NCBI RefSeq assembly: GCF_022531965.1
Contig: NZ_CP092831.1
Coordinates: 3,977,001-4,041,000, forward strand
From: Paenibacillus peoriae
GTDB taxonomy: Bacteria > Bacillota > Bacilli > Paenibacillales > Paenibacillaceae
Direction of reading: 5' to 3'
DNA length: 64,000 nucleotides
Numbering within the stretch: position 1 is the first letter of the stretch; each line of letters opens with the position of its first letter. Of this stretch, positions 57,467-64,000 are shown piece by piece. The notes beneath the pieces are model-generated. The model was not told the DNA's origin, searched no databases, and was given only the letters and a program-made list of their open reading frames with translations. The position numbers and the translations under genes were made by a program.

Positions 57467-58483
57467 TCATCCGCCAATGTAGGACATGTTAATCTTTTTT
57501 TTGTTGTTAGCTGTCTGCTCCGTACGTTCATCGGAATACCGGTCTGTACGTTGTTCCCATACTGAAGTAATCACATCGAGTAGTTCCTGGTCATCCGCTT
57601 CATTACGAAGCATCTGGCGTAAATCGAATCCGCCTGAAGCAAACAAACATGTATAAAACTTGCCATCGCACGATAAGCGGGCGCGTGTACAAGACGAACA
57701 AAATGATTCAGAAACCGAAGTAATAAAACCAATCTGTGCGTCGCTGTCTTTATAACGGTAACGTTTTGCCACTTCTCCAAAGTAATCCCGATCCATCGGC
57801 TCCAGCTCGTACGCATTCTTAAGTCGTTCAACAATTTGTTTTTTGGTTAGTACCTTTTTGAAGCTCCATCCGTTGTCATTCCCTACATCCATAAACTCGA
57901 TAAAGCGAAGGGTTATTCCCTGCTCCTTAAAATAAGCGGCCATCGGCAAAATCTCCGAGTCATTAACGCCTTTTTGAACGACCATATTGACCTTGATTTC
58001 AAAGCCGATTTCTCTTGCATATTCGATCTGCTTCAAAATAAAATCAGGCTTAATCCCCCGCCCATTCAATCGCCCAAATAGCTCAGGGTCCAGAGCGTCC
58101 AGACTGACATTAAGCCGTCGTAGCCCCGCGTCATAGAGAGGCTTAGCCTGCTGTCCTAGCAGCACACCATTGGTGGTCAAGCCGATATCTTCCACTCCGT
58201 CAATGGACAGGATTTGGGAGACCAGGTCGGATAGATTCCTGCGCATTAATGGTTCGCCGCCCGTGAGTCGGATCTTTTTTACACCCAGGGATACAAAGAG
58301 CTTCGTTAGCCGGTGTATCTCTTCAAACGACAGACATTCATTTTGAGGAAGAAAGGCGTAATCGTCACCGAATATTTCTTTGGGCATGCAATAGGAACAA
58401 CGGAAATTGCAGCGGTCTGTAACCGATATACGCAGGTCACGAATTGGCCGCTGCAACGTGTCTTTCAGTGGATAAAAATTCAT
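57467..58483 (-). CDS. moaA: GTP 3',8-cyclase MoaA
   Basis: 338 residues, the normal length. The radical-SAM cluster motif is [10 protein letters not shown] (C-x3-C-x2-C). Next come [11 protein letters not shown] and TNGVLL, and the C-terminal second cluster has [20 protein letters not shown]. The C-terminus ends in GG. It makes the first molybdopterin precursor. AAAGGAG lies before ATG 58483. Last gene of the narK-moeB-moaE-moaD-moaA unit. Confidence 0.97.
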   Translation of the reverse strand: MNFYPLKDTLQRPIRDLRISVTDRCNFRCSYCMPKEIFGDDYAFLPQNECLSFEEIHRLTKLFVSLGVKKIRLTGGEPLMRRNLSDLVSQILSIDGVEDIGLTTNGVLLGQQAKPLYDAGLRRLNVSLDALDPELFGRLNGRGIKPDFILKQIEYAREIGFEIKVNMVVQKGVNDSEILPMAAYFKEQGITLRFIEFMDVGNDNGWSFKKVLTKKQIVERLKNAYELEPMDRDYFGEVAKRYRYKDSDAQIGFITSVSESFCSSCTRARLSCDGKFYTCLFASGGFDLRQMLRNEADDQELLDVITSVWEQRTDRYSDERTEQTANNKKKINMSYIGG

Positions 58484-58520
58484 ACGCCCTCTCCTTTCTA
58501 GTTGTTTAGCATCGTTATTA

Positions 58521-58754
58521 TTAGCCACCGCTGACTGGGGGAATGAAGGCTGCAATGTCTCCATCCTGTAATACATCCGTAGACAACGCATACTCCTCGT
58601 TTATCGCAATTCGCACAGACTCGATCGGCATATCTGGATATTGATCTGTTATCCAATTGGATAAATCGCCTACCGTTTGGCCCGCCAAATCTGCCAATTC
58701 TTCTGTTTTTCCCGTCACCTCACGGAGTCCCGCAAAGTAGTACAGCTTAATCAT
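58521..58754 (-). CDS. moaD: Molybdopterin synthase small subunit MoaD
   Basis: 77 residues, ubiquitin-like. [15 protein letters not shown] at the start and the C-terminal IPPVSGG, whose terminal glycine carries the sulfur thiocarboxylate. Its start overlaps the moaE stop by 8 bp. With MoaE it forms molybdopterin synthase. Confidence 0.93.
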   Translation of the reverse strand: MIKLYYFAGLREVTGKTEELADLAGQTVGDLSNWITDQYPDMPIESVRIAINEEYALSTDVLQDGDIAAFIPPVSGG

Positions 58755-59190
58755 GACTGATCTCCCCCGGCTTTTTCTTTTGATCTCCGACCCACTGCGT
58801 TCCATCTTCCCAAATCTCTCGTTTCCAAATAGGAACTATTTCTTTAATTCGTTCGATCGCGTATTCATTTGCCTTATACGCATCCGAACGGTGAGGTGAA
58901 GAAACGGCAATGACAACGGCGATATCACCGATTTGAAGCTCGCCAATGCGGTGCGCGATTGCCACTCGCGTCCCTTCCCATTTCTGTTCGATTTCGCGAC
59001 CAATCTCTGTGAGTTTTTTTTGGGCCATGGGGACATAGGCCTCATAAGCAAGGTATAAGGTCCGTACGCCTTGAGTCCATTCTCGTACGTGCCCTGTAAA
59101 AATAGTCACCGCTCCTGCTTCCGGCCTTAGGACATAATCCGCATAAGCCTGCGGGATAATGGGCTCCGTCACGATTTCAAATACACTCAT
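58747..59190 (-). CDS. moaE: Molybdopterin synthase large subunit MoaE
   Basis: 147 residues. VTIFTGHVREWTQGVRTLYLAYEAYVP, VAIAHRIGELQIGDIAVVIAVSSPHR and VPIWKREIWEDGTQWVG are MoaE signatures. GGAAGGTGGAAAAG precedes ATG 59190; the longer frame from 59274 has no ribosome site. Acts with MoaD. Confidence 0.96.
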   Translation of the reverse strand: MSVFEIVTEPIIPQAYADYVLRPEAGAVTIFTGHVREWTQGVRTLYLAYEAYVPMAQKKLTEIGREIEQKWEGTRVAIAHRIGELQIGDIAVVIAVSSPHRSDAYKANEYAIERIKEIVPIWKREIWEDGTQWVGDQKKKPGEISHD

Positions 59191-59274
59191 CTTTTCCACC
59201 TTCCAGCCCCCGGACAATCCACTCTCCGGTGACAGACTCTTTAAATATTTCTGCTTTTTGTATCTATATCTCAT

Positions 59275-60294
59275 TTAACCGAACAGCTGATGATATAGTT
59301 TTTGACCGTTGGCAACACTCCGTACACCGTGTATGAGAAGCCTTCCGTTTTTGAATAAAATCATTCGATGCTTAAAAGCATAAAATTCAACGAAATAAGG
59401 GGTTCTTTTTACACGATCTGCTATAAGCCTGCCCATTTTTTCTGCATCATCGAGCGTGATCGGACGTTGTGGGTCTGGAAGAACCTGTACAACGTTCCGT
59501 CCGCACAGAGCAGCATACGCCGAGCGACGTGATGCTGTCAGTGCAGGAAACGTAGGATGTTCTCCACAGGTTGGACAATCTTGGTTACGGATGCGGGAAA
59601 TCCCTATGTCCATCTGCGTGTTCTCCCATAAATCAAATAGATGAACCTTGCGACGCATCTTATCACGTCCGCCGCTCAGCCACTTCATGGCTTCTGCACA
59701 TTGGAGGGCGGCTGTCACCTGGACTGCGGGTGAGATGATTCCAGCCGTATCGCAGGTCTGATTGATCGCAGGCAGCGATGGCAGAAGGCAGCGTAAACAA
59801 GCTGACTCGCCCGGCACGAATGGAAAAACAACGCCTGTGCTTCCAACACAGGCTCCATAAATCCATGGAATTCCTGCCTTCAGTGCAGCATCGTTGATCA
59901 GCAGACGAGTTTCGAAATTGTCCGTAGCATCCATCAGTAATATACTCTTGCTGGCAAGTTCTAGAACAAGCTCAGCATCTAAATTATCGAGATATGTGTG
60001 CAAGCGCACGTCTTCTCGTATGGCTTTCAGCCTTTTTTCGGCTGCCATAACCTTGGGCTGCATTTCCGCGGCGTCCTGCTCCGTGAACAGCTGCTGACGT
60101 TGCAGATTCGACATCTCTACGTAATCCCTGTCAACAAGATGGAGCTCCCCAACGCCCGCTCTTACCAGTGTTTCGGCGATGGCAGAACCCAGTGCCCCGC
60201 AACCGATAATGGTGACGACAGCAGCGGATAGATTACGCTGCCCTTCGCCACCAATGGGTCTAAATAAGATCTGTCTGGAATAACGCTCATTCAT
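59275..60294 (-). CDS. moeB: MoeB/ThiF-family sulfur-carrier adenylyltransferase
   Basis: 339 residues. Nucleotide site IIGCGALGSAIAETLVRAGV, RxxQR-type ligand motif MSNLQRQQLF, the DATDNFETRLLIN motif and zinc pairs (CLRC, CPTC). It adenylates the C-terminus of MoaD before sulfur is added. It overlaps the narK stop by 8 bp, so it is translationally coupled. It has extra C-terminal residues compared with E. coli MoeB (339 versus 249). Confidence 0.92.
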   Translation of the reverse strand: MNERYSRQILFRPIGGEGQRNLSAAVVTIIGCGALGSAIAETLVRAGVGELHLVDRDYVEMSNLQRQQLFTEQDAAEMQPKVMAAEKRLKAIREDVRLHTYLDNLDAELVLELASKSILLMDATDNFETRLLINDAALKAGIPWIYGACVGSTGVVFPFVPGESACLRCLLPSLPAINQTCDTAGIISPAVQVTAALQCAEAMKWLSGGRDKMRRKVHLFDLWENTQMDIGISRIRNQDCPTCGEHPTFPALTASRRSAYAALCGRNVVQVLPDPQRPITLDDAEKMGRLIADRVKRTPYFVEFYAFKHRMILFKNGRLLIHGVRSVANGQKLYHQLFG

Positions 60295-61441
60295 TAGATT
60301 GTGTCCCTTGATAATACAGCCATATGACGAGGATCAGGCTAGCCAGCGCCACTTGGGAGAGCAGCATGAATCCAATGGAGTAATGGCCAGTAGCGGCATG
60401 AATCGTCGACAACAAGATCGGAGGGAAAAAGCCACCGAGACCGCCCATCATGGATACAATTCCGTTAACTATACCTGCTTGTTTATTAAAATAAAATGGA
60501 ACTAGCTTGAAGATGACGCCATTCCCTACTCCAGCACATACAGCGATCGCCAAGCAGCCTACTGTATAAAGGGTGATCCCTGGTGAAAAAGCCAAAAGAA
60601 TCGCAGCGACCGTATAAACAGAGAACGTGCCTACCAGCAGGAACAGAGGCTGAAACCGATCCGCCAGCCAGCCACCGATAGGGCGGAAGAAAGTAGCAAT
60701 CGCAATAAAGCCTGCTGTACGCATCCCTGCATCCACTTTGGTCAGTTCAAAATTTGATACCAGGAAATTCGGCAAGTACACCGTGAACGCTACAAATGAG
60801 CCAAATGTAATAAAATAAAAGAGCGAGAAAAACCAAAGCTTCTCATTTTTATAAACCCCTTTGATCTGCTCCATAATGGGCGTCTTCACTTTAGCTTCAT
60901 GACGATCCCCAAAGAAGAAATTCAAAACGATAAAAACAAGCAGCAGAATGAGATACAGCTTCACTGTAGGGGCCCAGCCGATTTGGGTAGCCACAATAGG
61001 GGCCGAGAAGGTAGTGACGGCTGTTCCCAAGTTTCCTATACCATACATTCCATTTACAAACCCATGCTTTTCCTTTGGATAATACTTCGGCAGCGAAGTC
61101 ACCCCAACCGAGAACACAGCTCCTCCAATCCCAAGGAACAAGCCACCAATAATTAAATCCGTCATCGTAGAAGCTTCACTGATATAGTAGACGGGAAACA
61201 AAAGCAAAATAAAGCTAACGAGAAAAACGATTCTTGCTCCGAAGATGTTGGCATAATAACCAAGCGGGATGCGCAGAATCGAACCAAGCACGACCGGAAT
61301 CGCCGTGACCATGGCCAATTTTCCGGGCGGAATAGCAATATCCTCCGTAATGAACGGCATAAGCGAAGAAATGATAACCCATACCATGAATCCAAGAATC
61401 AAGTTCAATGTTTGTAACGGTAACTGCATTTTTCTAATCAT
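60287..61441 (-). CDS. narK: Nitrate/nitrite transporter NarK
   Basis: 384 residues, 12 hydrophobic segments. The NarK family nitrate signature appears as GIGGAVFSVGVTSLPKYYPKEKHGFVNGMYGIGNLGT and again as GVGNGVIFKLVPFYFNKQAGIVNGIVSMMGGLGGF (described by position, about 100-137 and 280-315). AAGGTGAGTTAA precedes ATG 61441. It imports nitrate or exports nitrite for nitrate respiration. Confidence 0.92.
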   Translation of the reverse strand: MIRKMQLPLQTLNLILGFMVWVIISSLMPFITEDIAIPPGKLAMVTAIPVVLGSILRIPLGYYANIFGARIVFLVSFILLLFPVYYISEASTMTDLIIGGLFLGIGGAVFSVGVTSLPKYYPKEKHGFVNGMYGIGNLGTAVTTFSAPIVATQIGWAPTVKLYLILLLVFIVLNFFFGDRHEAKVKTPIMEQIKGVYKNEKLWFFSLFYFITFGSFVAFTVYLPNFLVSNFELTKVDAGMRTAGFIAIATFFRPIGGWLADRFQPLFLLVGTFSVYTVAAILLAFSPGITLYTVGCLAIAVCAGVGNGVIFKLVPFYFNKQAGIVNGIVSMMGGLGGFFPPILLSTIHAATGHYSIGFMLLSQVALASLILVIWLYYQGTQSNE

Positions 61442-61528
61442 TTAACTCACCTTTTCAACGTTTTTTCTGTCGAATTATTAAATTGAATTTCTGTCCCCAT
61501 TGTAGCCGCTAGCCGATCTGTTCGAATA

Positions 61529-61564
61529 TAGGGGACTCCCCTTTACCCGACAGGGGACTCCCTG
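61529..61564. promoter_or_regulatory. Two GC-rich palindromes, likely NreC sites, upstream of narK
   Basis: TAGGGGACTCCCCT (61529-61542) and CAGGGGACTCCCTG (61551-61564) share GGGGACTCCC and are 22 bp apart, two turns of the helix. They fit the TAGGG-N4-CCCTA palindrome described for NreC in staphylococci and lie about 90-120 bp before narK, near the nreABC genes. Confidence 0.75.
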
Positions 61565-61570
61565 AAAATA

Positions 61571-61600
61571 TAAAAAAGCCGCTTCTATAGGAAGCGGCTT
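61571..61600 (-). terminator. Terminator after the hemerythrin gene
   Basis: AAGCCGCTTC pairs with GAAGCGGCTT around TATAG, and six A precede it on the plus strand, which gives a T run on the minus strand. It lies 8 bp past the hemerythrin stop. Confidence 0.88.
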
Positions 61601-61607
61601 GGTCTTT

Positions 61608-62138
61608 TTAAGAGATAAGTGTATTTAATTTGTCACATAACTTGGTTAGATCATTCCGATTGATCTGTTGCTCTGCCATAGGAAAAAGTACAGTTTCTTC
61701 TTTTATAAAATGTACAGTCAGCACTTCAAAGGCCTCTCCCGCGTTCTTGGCTGCCTCTTGAATGTCATCAAGCGTGAGCAAACTCAAATCGCCCTCCGTC
61801 TGATGAAGAAAATGATCGATATAGCCCTCTATTTCACGGTGCTCCTCCTGTATACCGACGAGCGGTCCCTGCTCAAAACCAATGTAGGTTCCTAGCATAG
61901 AAAAGAAGTGTTCTTCTTCCTTTTCGGTATGTTTCTTGAGGGGTACCCTAAAGTCGAGAATCTGCATTCTCAGTTTTTCCAGTTGCTTGCGGCCTTCTTC
62001 CAAATCTAGTATTCTGTGCTGCTCAAACCACAATACAATGGCATGCCATTCATCCATCAGATATGTTAGATATCGATGCTCATTTTCAAGAATACGCATG
62101 GCAGGTTTGGAAAAGCGCAGTTTCTCATTTTCCAGCAC
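61608..62138 (-). CDS. Hemerythrin-domain protein
   Basis: About 176 residues, four-helix. Iron-ligand histidines are spread as LMDEWHAI, KKHTEKEEEHFF, QEEHREIEGYIDHFL and LTVHFIKEETVLFP, the non-heme diiron hemerythrin/YtfE pattern. Possible O2/NO sensing or Fe-S repair under nitrosative stress. GTG 62138 has GGAGG 8 bases upstream and is preferred to ATG 62153, which overlaps this site. Follows nreC in the same direction. Confidence 0.82.
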   Translation of the reverse strand: MLENEKLRFSKPAMRILENEHRYLTYLMDEWHAIVLWFEQHRILDLEEGRKQLEKLRMQILDFRVPLKKHTEKEEEHFFSMLGTYIGFEQGPLVGIQEEHREIEGYIDHFLHQTEGDLSLLTLDDIQEAAKNAGEAFEVLTVHFIKEETVLFPMAEQQINRNDLTKLCDKLNTLIS

Positions 62139-62160
62139 GCGGATTTCCTCCATTCATCGG

Positions 62161-62811
62161 CTAAAAATCCAGCATTTTTTTCTTTAATGCATATTGGACC
62201 AGTTCAGGCCGGCTTCTTAAATTCAATTTTTCCATGATCTTCGCTTTATTTGCTTCCACCGTCTTGACAGAGATGAACAGCTTTTCCGCAACTTCCTTGT
62301 TACCGTAACCTTTTGCGACCAGAGGCAGAATCTCCAGTTCCCGCTTGGACAGGATCTCATAAGGATCTTCTGATTGTGACGTTGTATCTTTTTTGATGAA
62401 CTCACGAACGAGAGAAGTAGCCATTTTAGGATGGATATAAGTCCCACCCCCATGAATGGTTCGTATGGCAAGTAATAGCTCCTCATCTGGAGCATTTTTC
62501 AAAACGTATCCTGAAGCACCATTCTTTAAAATATGAAAAAGATATTCTTCATCGTCATGCATGGTCAAAATCAGAATTTTAGTATCAGGGTGGTCTTCTT
62601 TAATCTTGCCTGTGGCGATCAATCCACTTTCGCCTGGGGGCATGCTGAGGTCCATGATTAGAATATCCGGACGATATTTAGCTACCATCGTATACGCTTC
62701 AATGCCATCCGCAGCCGTTCCGACAACCTCCATATCCGATTGGAAGTTCAAAATCATGGAAAATCCGCTTCGTACAATAGCATGGTCATCCGCTAACACA
62801 ATTTTGATCAA
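62161..62811 (-). CDS. nreC: Response regulator NreC (LuxR/NarL family)
   Basis: 216 residues. Receiver domain with [13 protein letters not shown] and phosphoacceptor ILIMDLSMP (about residue 54), then a LuxR helix-turn-helix ([40 protein letters not shown]). The TTG start at 62811 lies about 8 bases after GGAGGAATAGAG, and the nreB stop is only 4 bp upstream. Activates nitrate respiration genes when NreB is reduced. Confidence 0.93.
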   Translation of the reverse strand: MIKIVLADDHAIVRSGFSMILNFQSDMEVVGTAADGIEAYTMVAKYRPDILIMDLSMPPGESGLIATGKIKEDHPDTKILILTMHDDEEYLFHILKNGASGYVLKNAPDEELLLAIRTIHGGGTYIHPKMATSLVREFIKKDTTSQSEDPYEILSKRELEILPLVAKGYGNKEVAEKLFISVKTVEANKAKIMEKLNLRSRPELVQYALKKKMLDF

Positions 62812-62815
62812 GTCT

Positions 62816-63880
62816 CTATTCCTCCTCTTGGCCAATCGGAATTTGCAAAAAGACTTTGGTTCCCTGACCCACATTTGATAGGACGCCAAAACTTCCGCCT
62901 ACCAGCTCTGCTCGCTCCTGCATGCCATATAAACCTAATCCCGTTCCAATAGGCTGGCTCCCCTTTTCAAAGCCAATTCCATCGTCCTCTACAGTCAAAC
63001 GAAGCGTATGATCGTGCTCAGTCAAAGAAACTTTAACCATGTCTACCTGGGCATATTTTAAGGCATTGAGAACAGCCTCTTGGCAGACACGGTAAATGAC
63101 CGTTTCCTTTTCACTTCCGTATCGCTTTTGGGGAAGATCCGACACAAATTCAACGACAAGACCAAAGCTTTGTTCAACCCTCTTAAAGTGGGAACGAAAT
63201 GCCGCTTCAAGCCCAAAATCATCAAGTGTGGCGGGGCGTAGTTCCACAGACAGGTTGCGGATATCATCCAGCAATCGCGTCATGGATGCTTCAGTCTGCT
63301 TCATGTTTTTGATGAGCTGTTCATCATTCGTCATGTATTTTAACACCCGCAGCTCAACAACCGCACTCATCAATTCCTGGGCGACGCTGTCGTGCAGTTC
63401 CCTGGAAAGCCGTTTACGCTCATTTTCCTGCGCTTCAATGACATGCTTCATCATTTTGTTTTGATACAATTTTTCCTGCGTCTGAAATTGCGGAGTCAAG
63501 TCCCTCAACATCAACACCCTTGTTCCATGTTCAGAATCAATGGTGTGAAAAGAAGCGGCATAGGGGATCATTCCGTTGCTCTTTGTTTCCAGATATACCT
63601 GAAAAGAAGCGAAATCCTTGGATTCTGGCATATTGAAATAACAATCAAGGCAGGTACGGGGCTCCGTTTCGCTTGTATAGCCCCTGCATGTTCCACACAA
63701 AGCTTTTTCCTTCCCTTCATAGAGTTGAATGAGGACGTCATCGCTCACAATCTCCTCCGCTGCCGGGTTCATAGCTAGGGTGTTCCCTTGCCCATCAAAA
63801 AAGAAAATGGCTTCTGTACTGTTCTCAAACAACTTCACCATTAGCGCATTCAAAGAGCCAGTCCCTACAGATAATGTCAA
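62816..63880 (-). CDS. nreB: Oxygen-sensing histidine kinase NreB
   Basis: 354 residues, soluble. A PAS domain near the N-terminus carries C-x2-C-x11-C-x2-C ([19 protein letters not shown], about 61-79), the exact spacing of the oxygen-labile 4Fe-4S site in staphylococcal NreB. It is followed by a HisKA_3 phosphoacceptor ([19 protein letters not shown]) and an HATPase ([20 protein letters not shown]). TTG 63880 directly follows the nreA stop. Partner of NreC. Confidence 0.95.
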   Translation of the reverse strand: MTLSVGTGSLNALMVKLFENSTEAIFFFDGQGNTLAMNPAAEEIVSDDVLIQLYEGKEKALCGTCRGYTSETEPRTCLDCYFNMPESKDFASFQVYLETKSNGMIPYAASFHTIDSEHGTRVLMLRDLTPQFQTQEKLYQNKMMKHVIEAQENERKRLSRELHDSVAQELMSAVVELRVLKYMTNDEQLIKNMKQTEASMTRLLDDIRNLSVELRPATLDDFGLEAAFRSHFKRVEQSFGLVVEFVSDLPQKRYGSEKETVIYRVCQEAVLNALKYAQVDMVKVSLTEHDHTLRLTVEDDGIGFEKGSQPIGTGLGLYGMQERAELVGGSFGVLSNVGQGTKVFLQIPIGQEEE

Positions 63881-64000
63881 TTACATCACTTCCTTCCCGT
63901 TCAACTCTCCAAATCCCCTATGCGCCAAAGCTTCCAAATCACGCATCATGGCTGCGGTCATCAGCAGTTCTTCCCGAAATCCACCAAGCAGTACGCCCGC
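63881..64000 (-). CDS. nreA: NreA (GAF nitrate receptor), C-terminal end only
   Basis: Only the last 39 codons lie inside the window (EELLMTAAMMRDLEALAHRG ... ELNGKEVM), ending at TAA 63881-63883, directly before the nreB start. The position in an nreABC operon identifies it as the GAF-type nitrate sensor that inhibits NreB. It continues beyond the right edge. Confidence 0.8.
   Translation of the reverse strand, partial: AGVLLGGFREELLMTAAMMRDLEALAHRGFGELNGKEVM

Noticed and set aside
57400..58500. Moco riboswitch upstream of moaA or narK
   Set aside because: The space before moaA is only about 37 bp and the narK leader holds the two palindromes, with no room or match for the large Moco RNA fold that I can see.

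Overview
The window looks like chromosome of a low-to-mid GC, endospore-type Bacillota, most likely Paenibacillus (P. polymyxa-like). The evidence is the gene mix: strong AGGAGG ribosome sites, an SLH-anchored surface protein, a LicT/RAT beta-glucoside system, an NreABC nitrate system, many large AraC-type regulators and many orphan immunity-type proteins. No rRNA, tRNA, CRISPR array or intact transposon was seen.

Layout. 1-4 kb: iron-siderophore genes (AraC/binding-protein fusion regulator, FhuF reductase, siderophore-binding lipoprotein) with Fur-type boxes. 4-16.7 kb: an AT-rich accessory array of small unrelated genes, almost all on the minus strand. Each gene or gene pair is separated from the next by a GC-rich, structured, 98-171 bp repeat (13 copies including one at the left window edge and one divergent copy at the right end). 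The repeats have the architecture of integron attC sites, and the terminal boxes match across each gene rather than within each repeat, as expected for integron cassettes. The array ends at a broken, 5'-truncated tyrosine recombinase gene. This is the most unusual feature of the window, because integrons are not normally expected in Bacillota. Cassette cargo includes a caspase-like peptidase (one in-frame stop), a DUF4062 protein, a HEPN-like protein, a retropepsin-like protein, a DUF4145 protein, a PUA/EVE-like-HNH nuclease, an XRE regulator with a divergent small gene, and several membrane proteins. Much of it resembles defence cargo.

16.7-34 kb: an immunity protein, a dCache chemoreceptor, CueP, a two-domain isoprenoid synthase, TerD, ADP-ribosylglycohydrolase, and many standalone small proteins (SUKH, DUF2625, DUF1697, RBBP9-like and unknowns). 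34-40 kb: rhamnoside utilisation (AraC regulator, MFS transporter, GH78). 40-49 kb: unknowns, a broken cbrC, an MFS drug exporter, a second chemoreceptor, an SLH/Ig-repeat surface protein, and a PchR-like AraC regulator with a Fur box. 49.5-52.5 kb: zinc-ribbon protein, PAS-GGDEF cyclase and RsbQ-like hydrolase, then an MCP remnant. 52.5-57.4 kb: beta-glucoside PTS operon (licT-bglP-bglH) with two RAT/terminator antitermination sites. 57.4-64 kb: nitrate respiration support: narK with molybdenum-cofactor genes (moeB, moaE, moaD, moaA), a hemerythrin protein and the oxygen/nitrate-sensing nreABC operon, with two GC-rich palindromes of NreC type upstream of narK.

Functions are assigned by reading motifs and family resemblance only; no database search was run. 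Start codons were chosen by ribosome-site placement where the longest frame had none.
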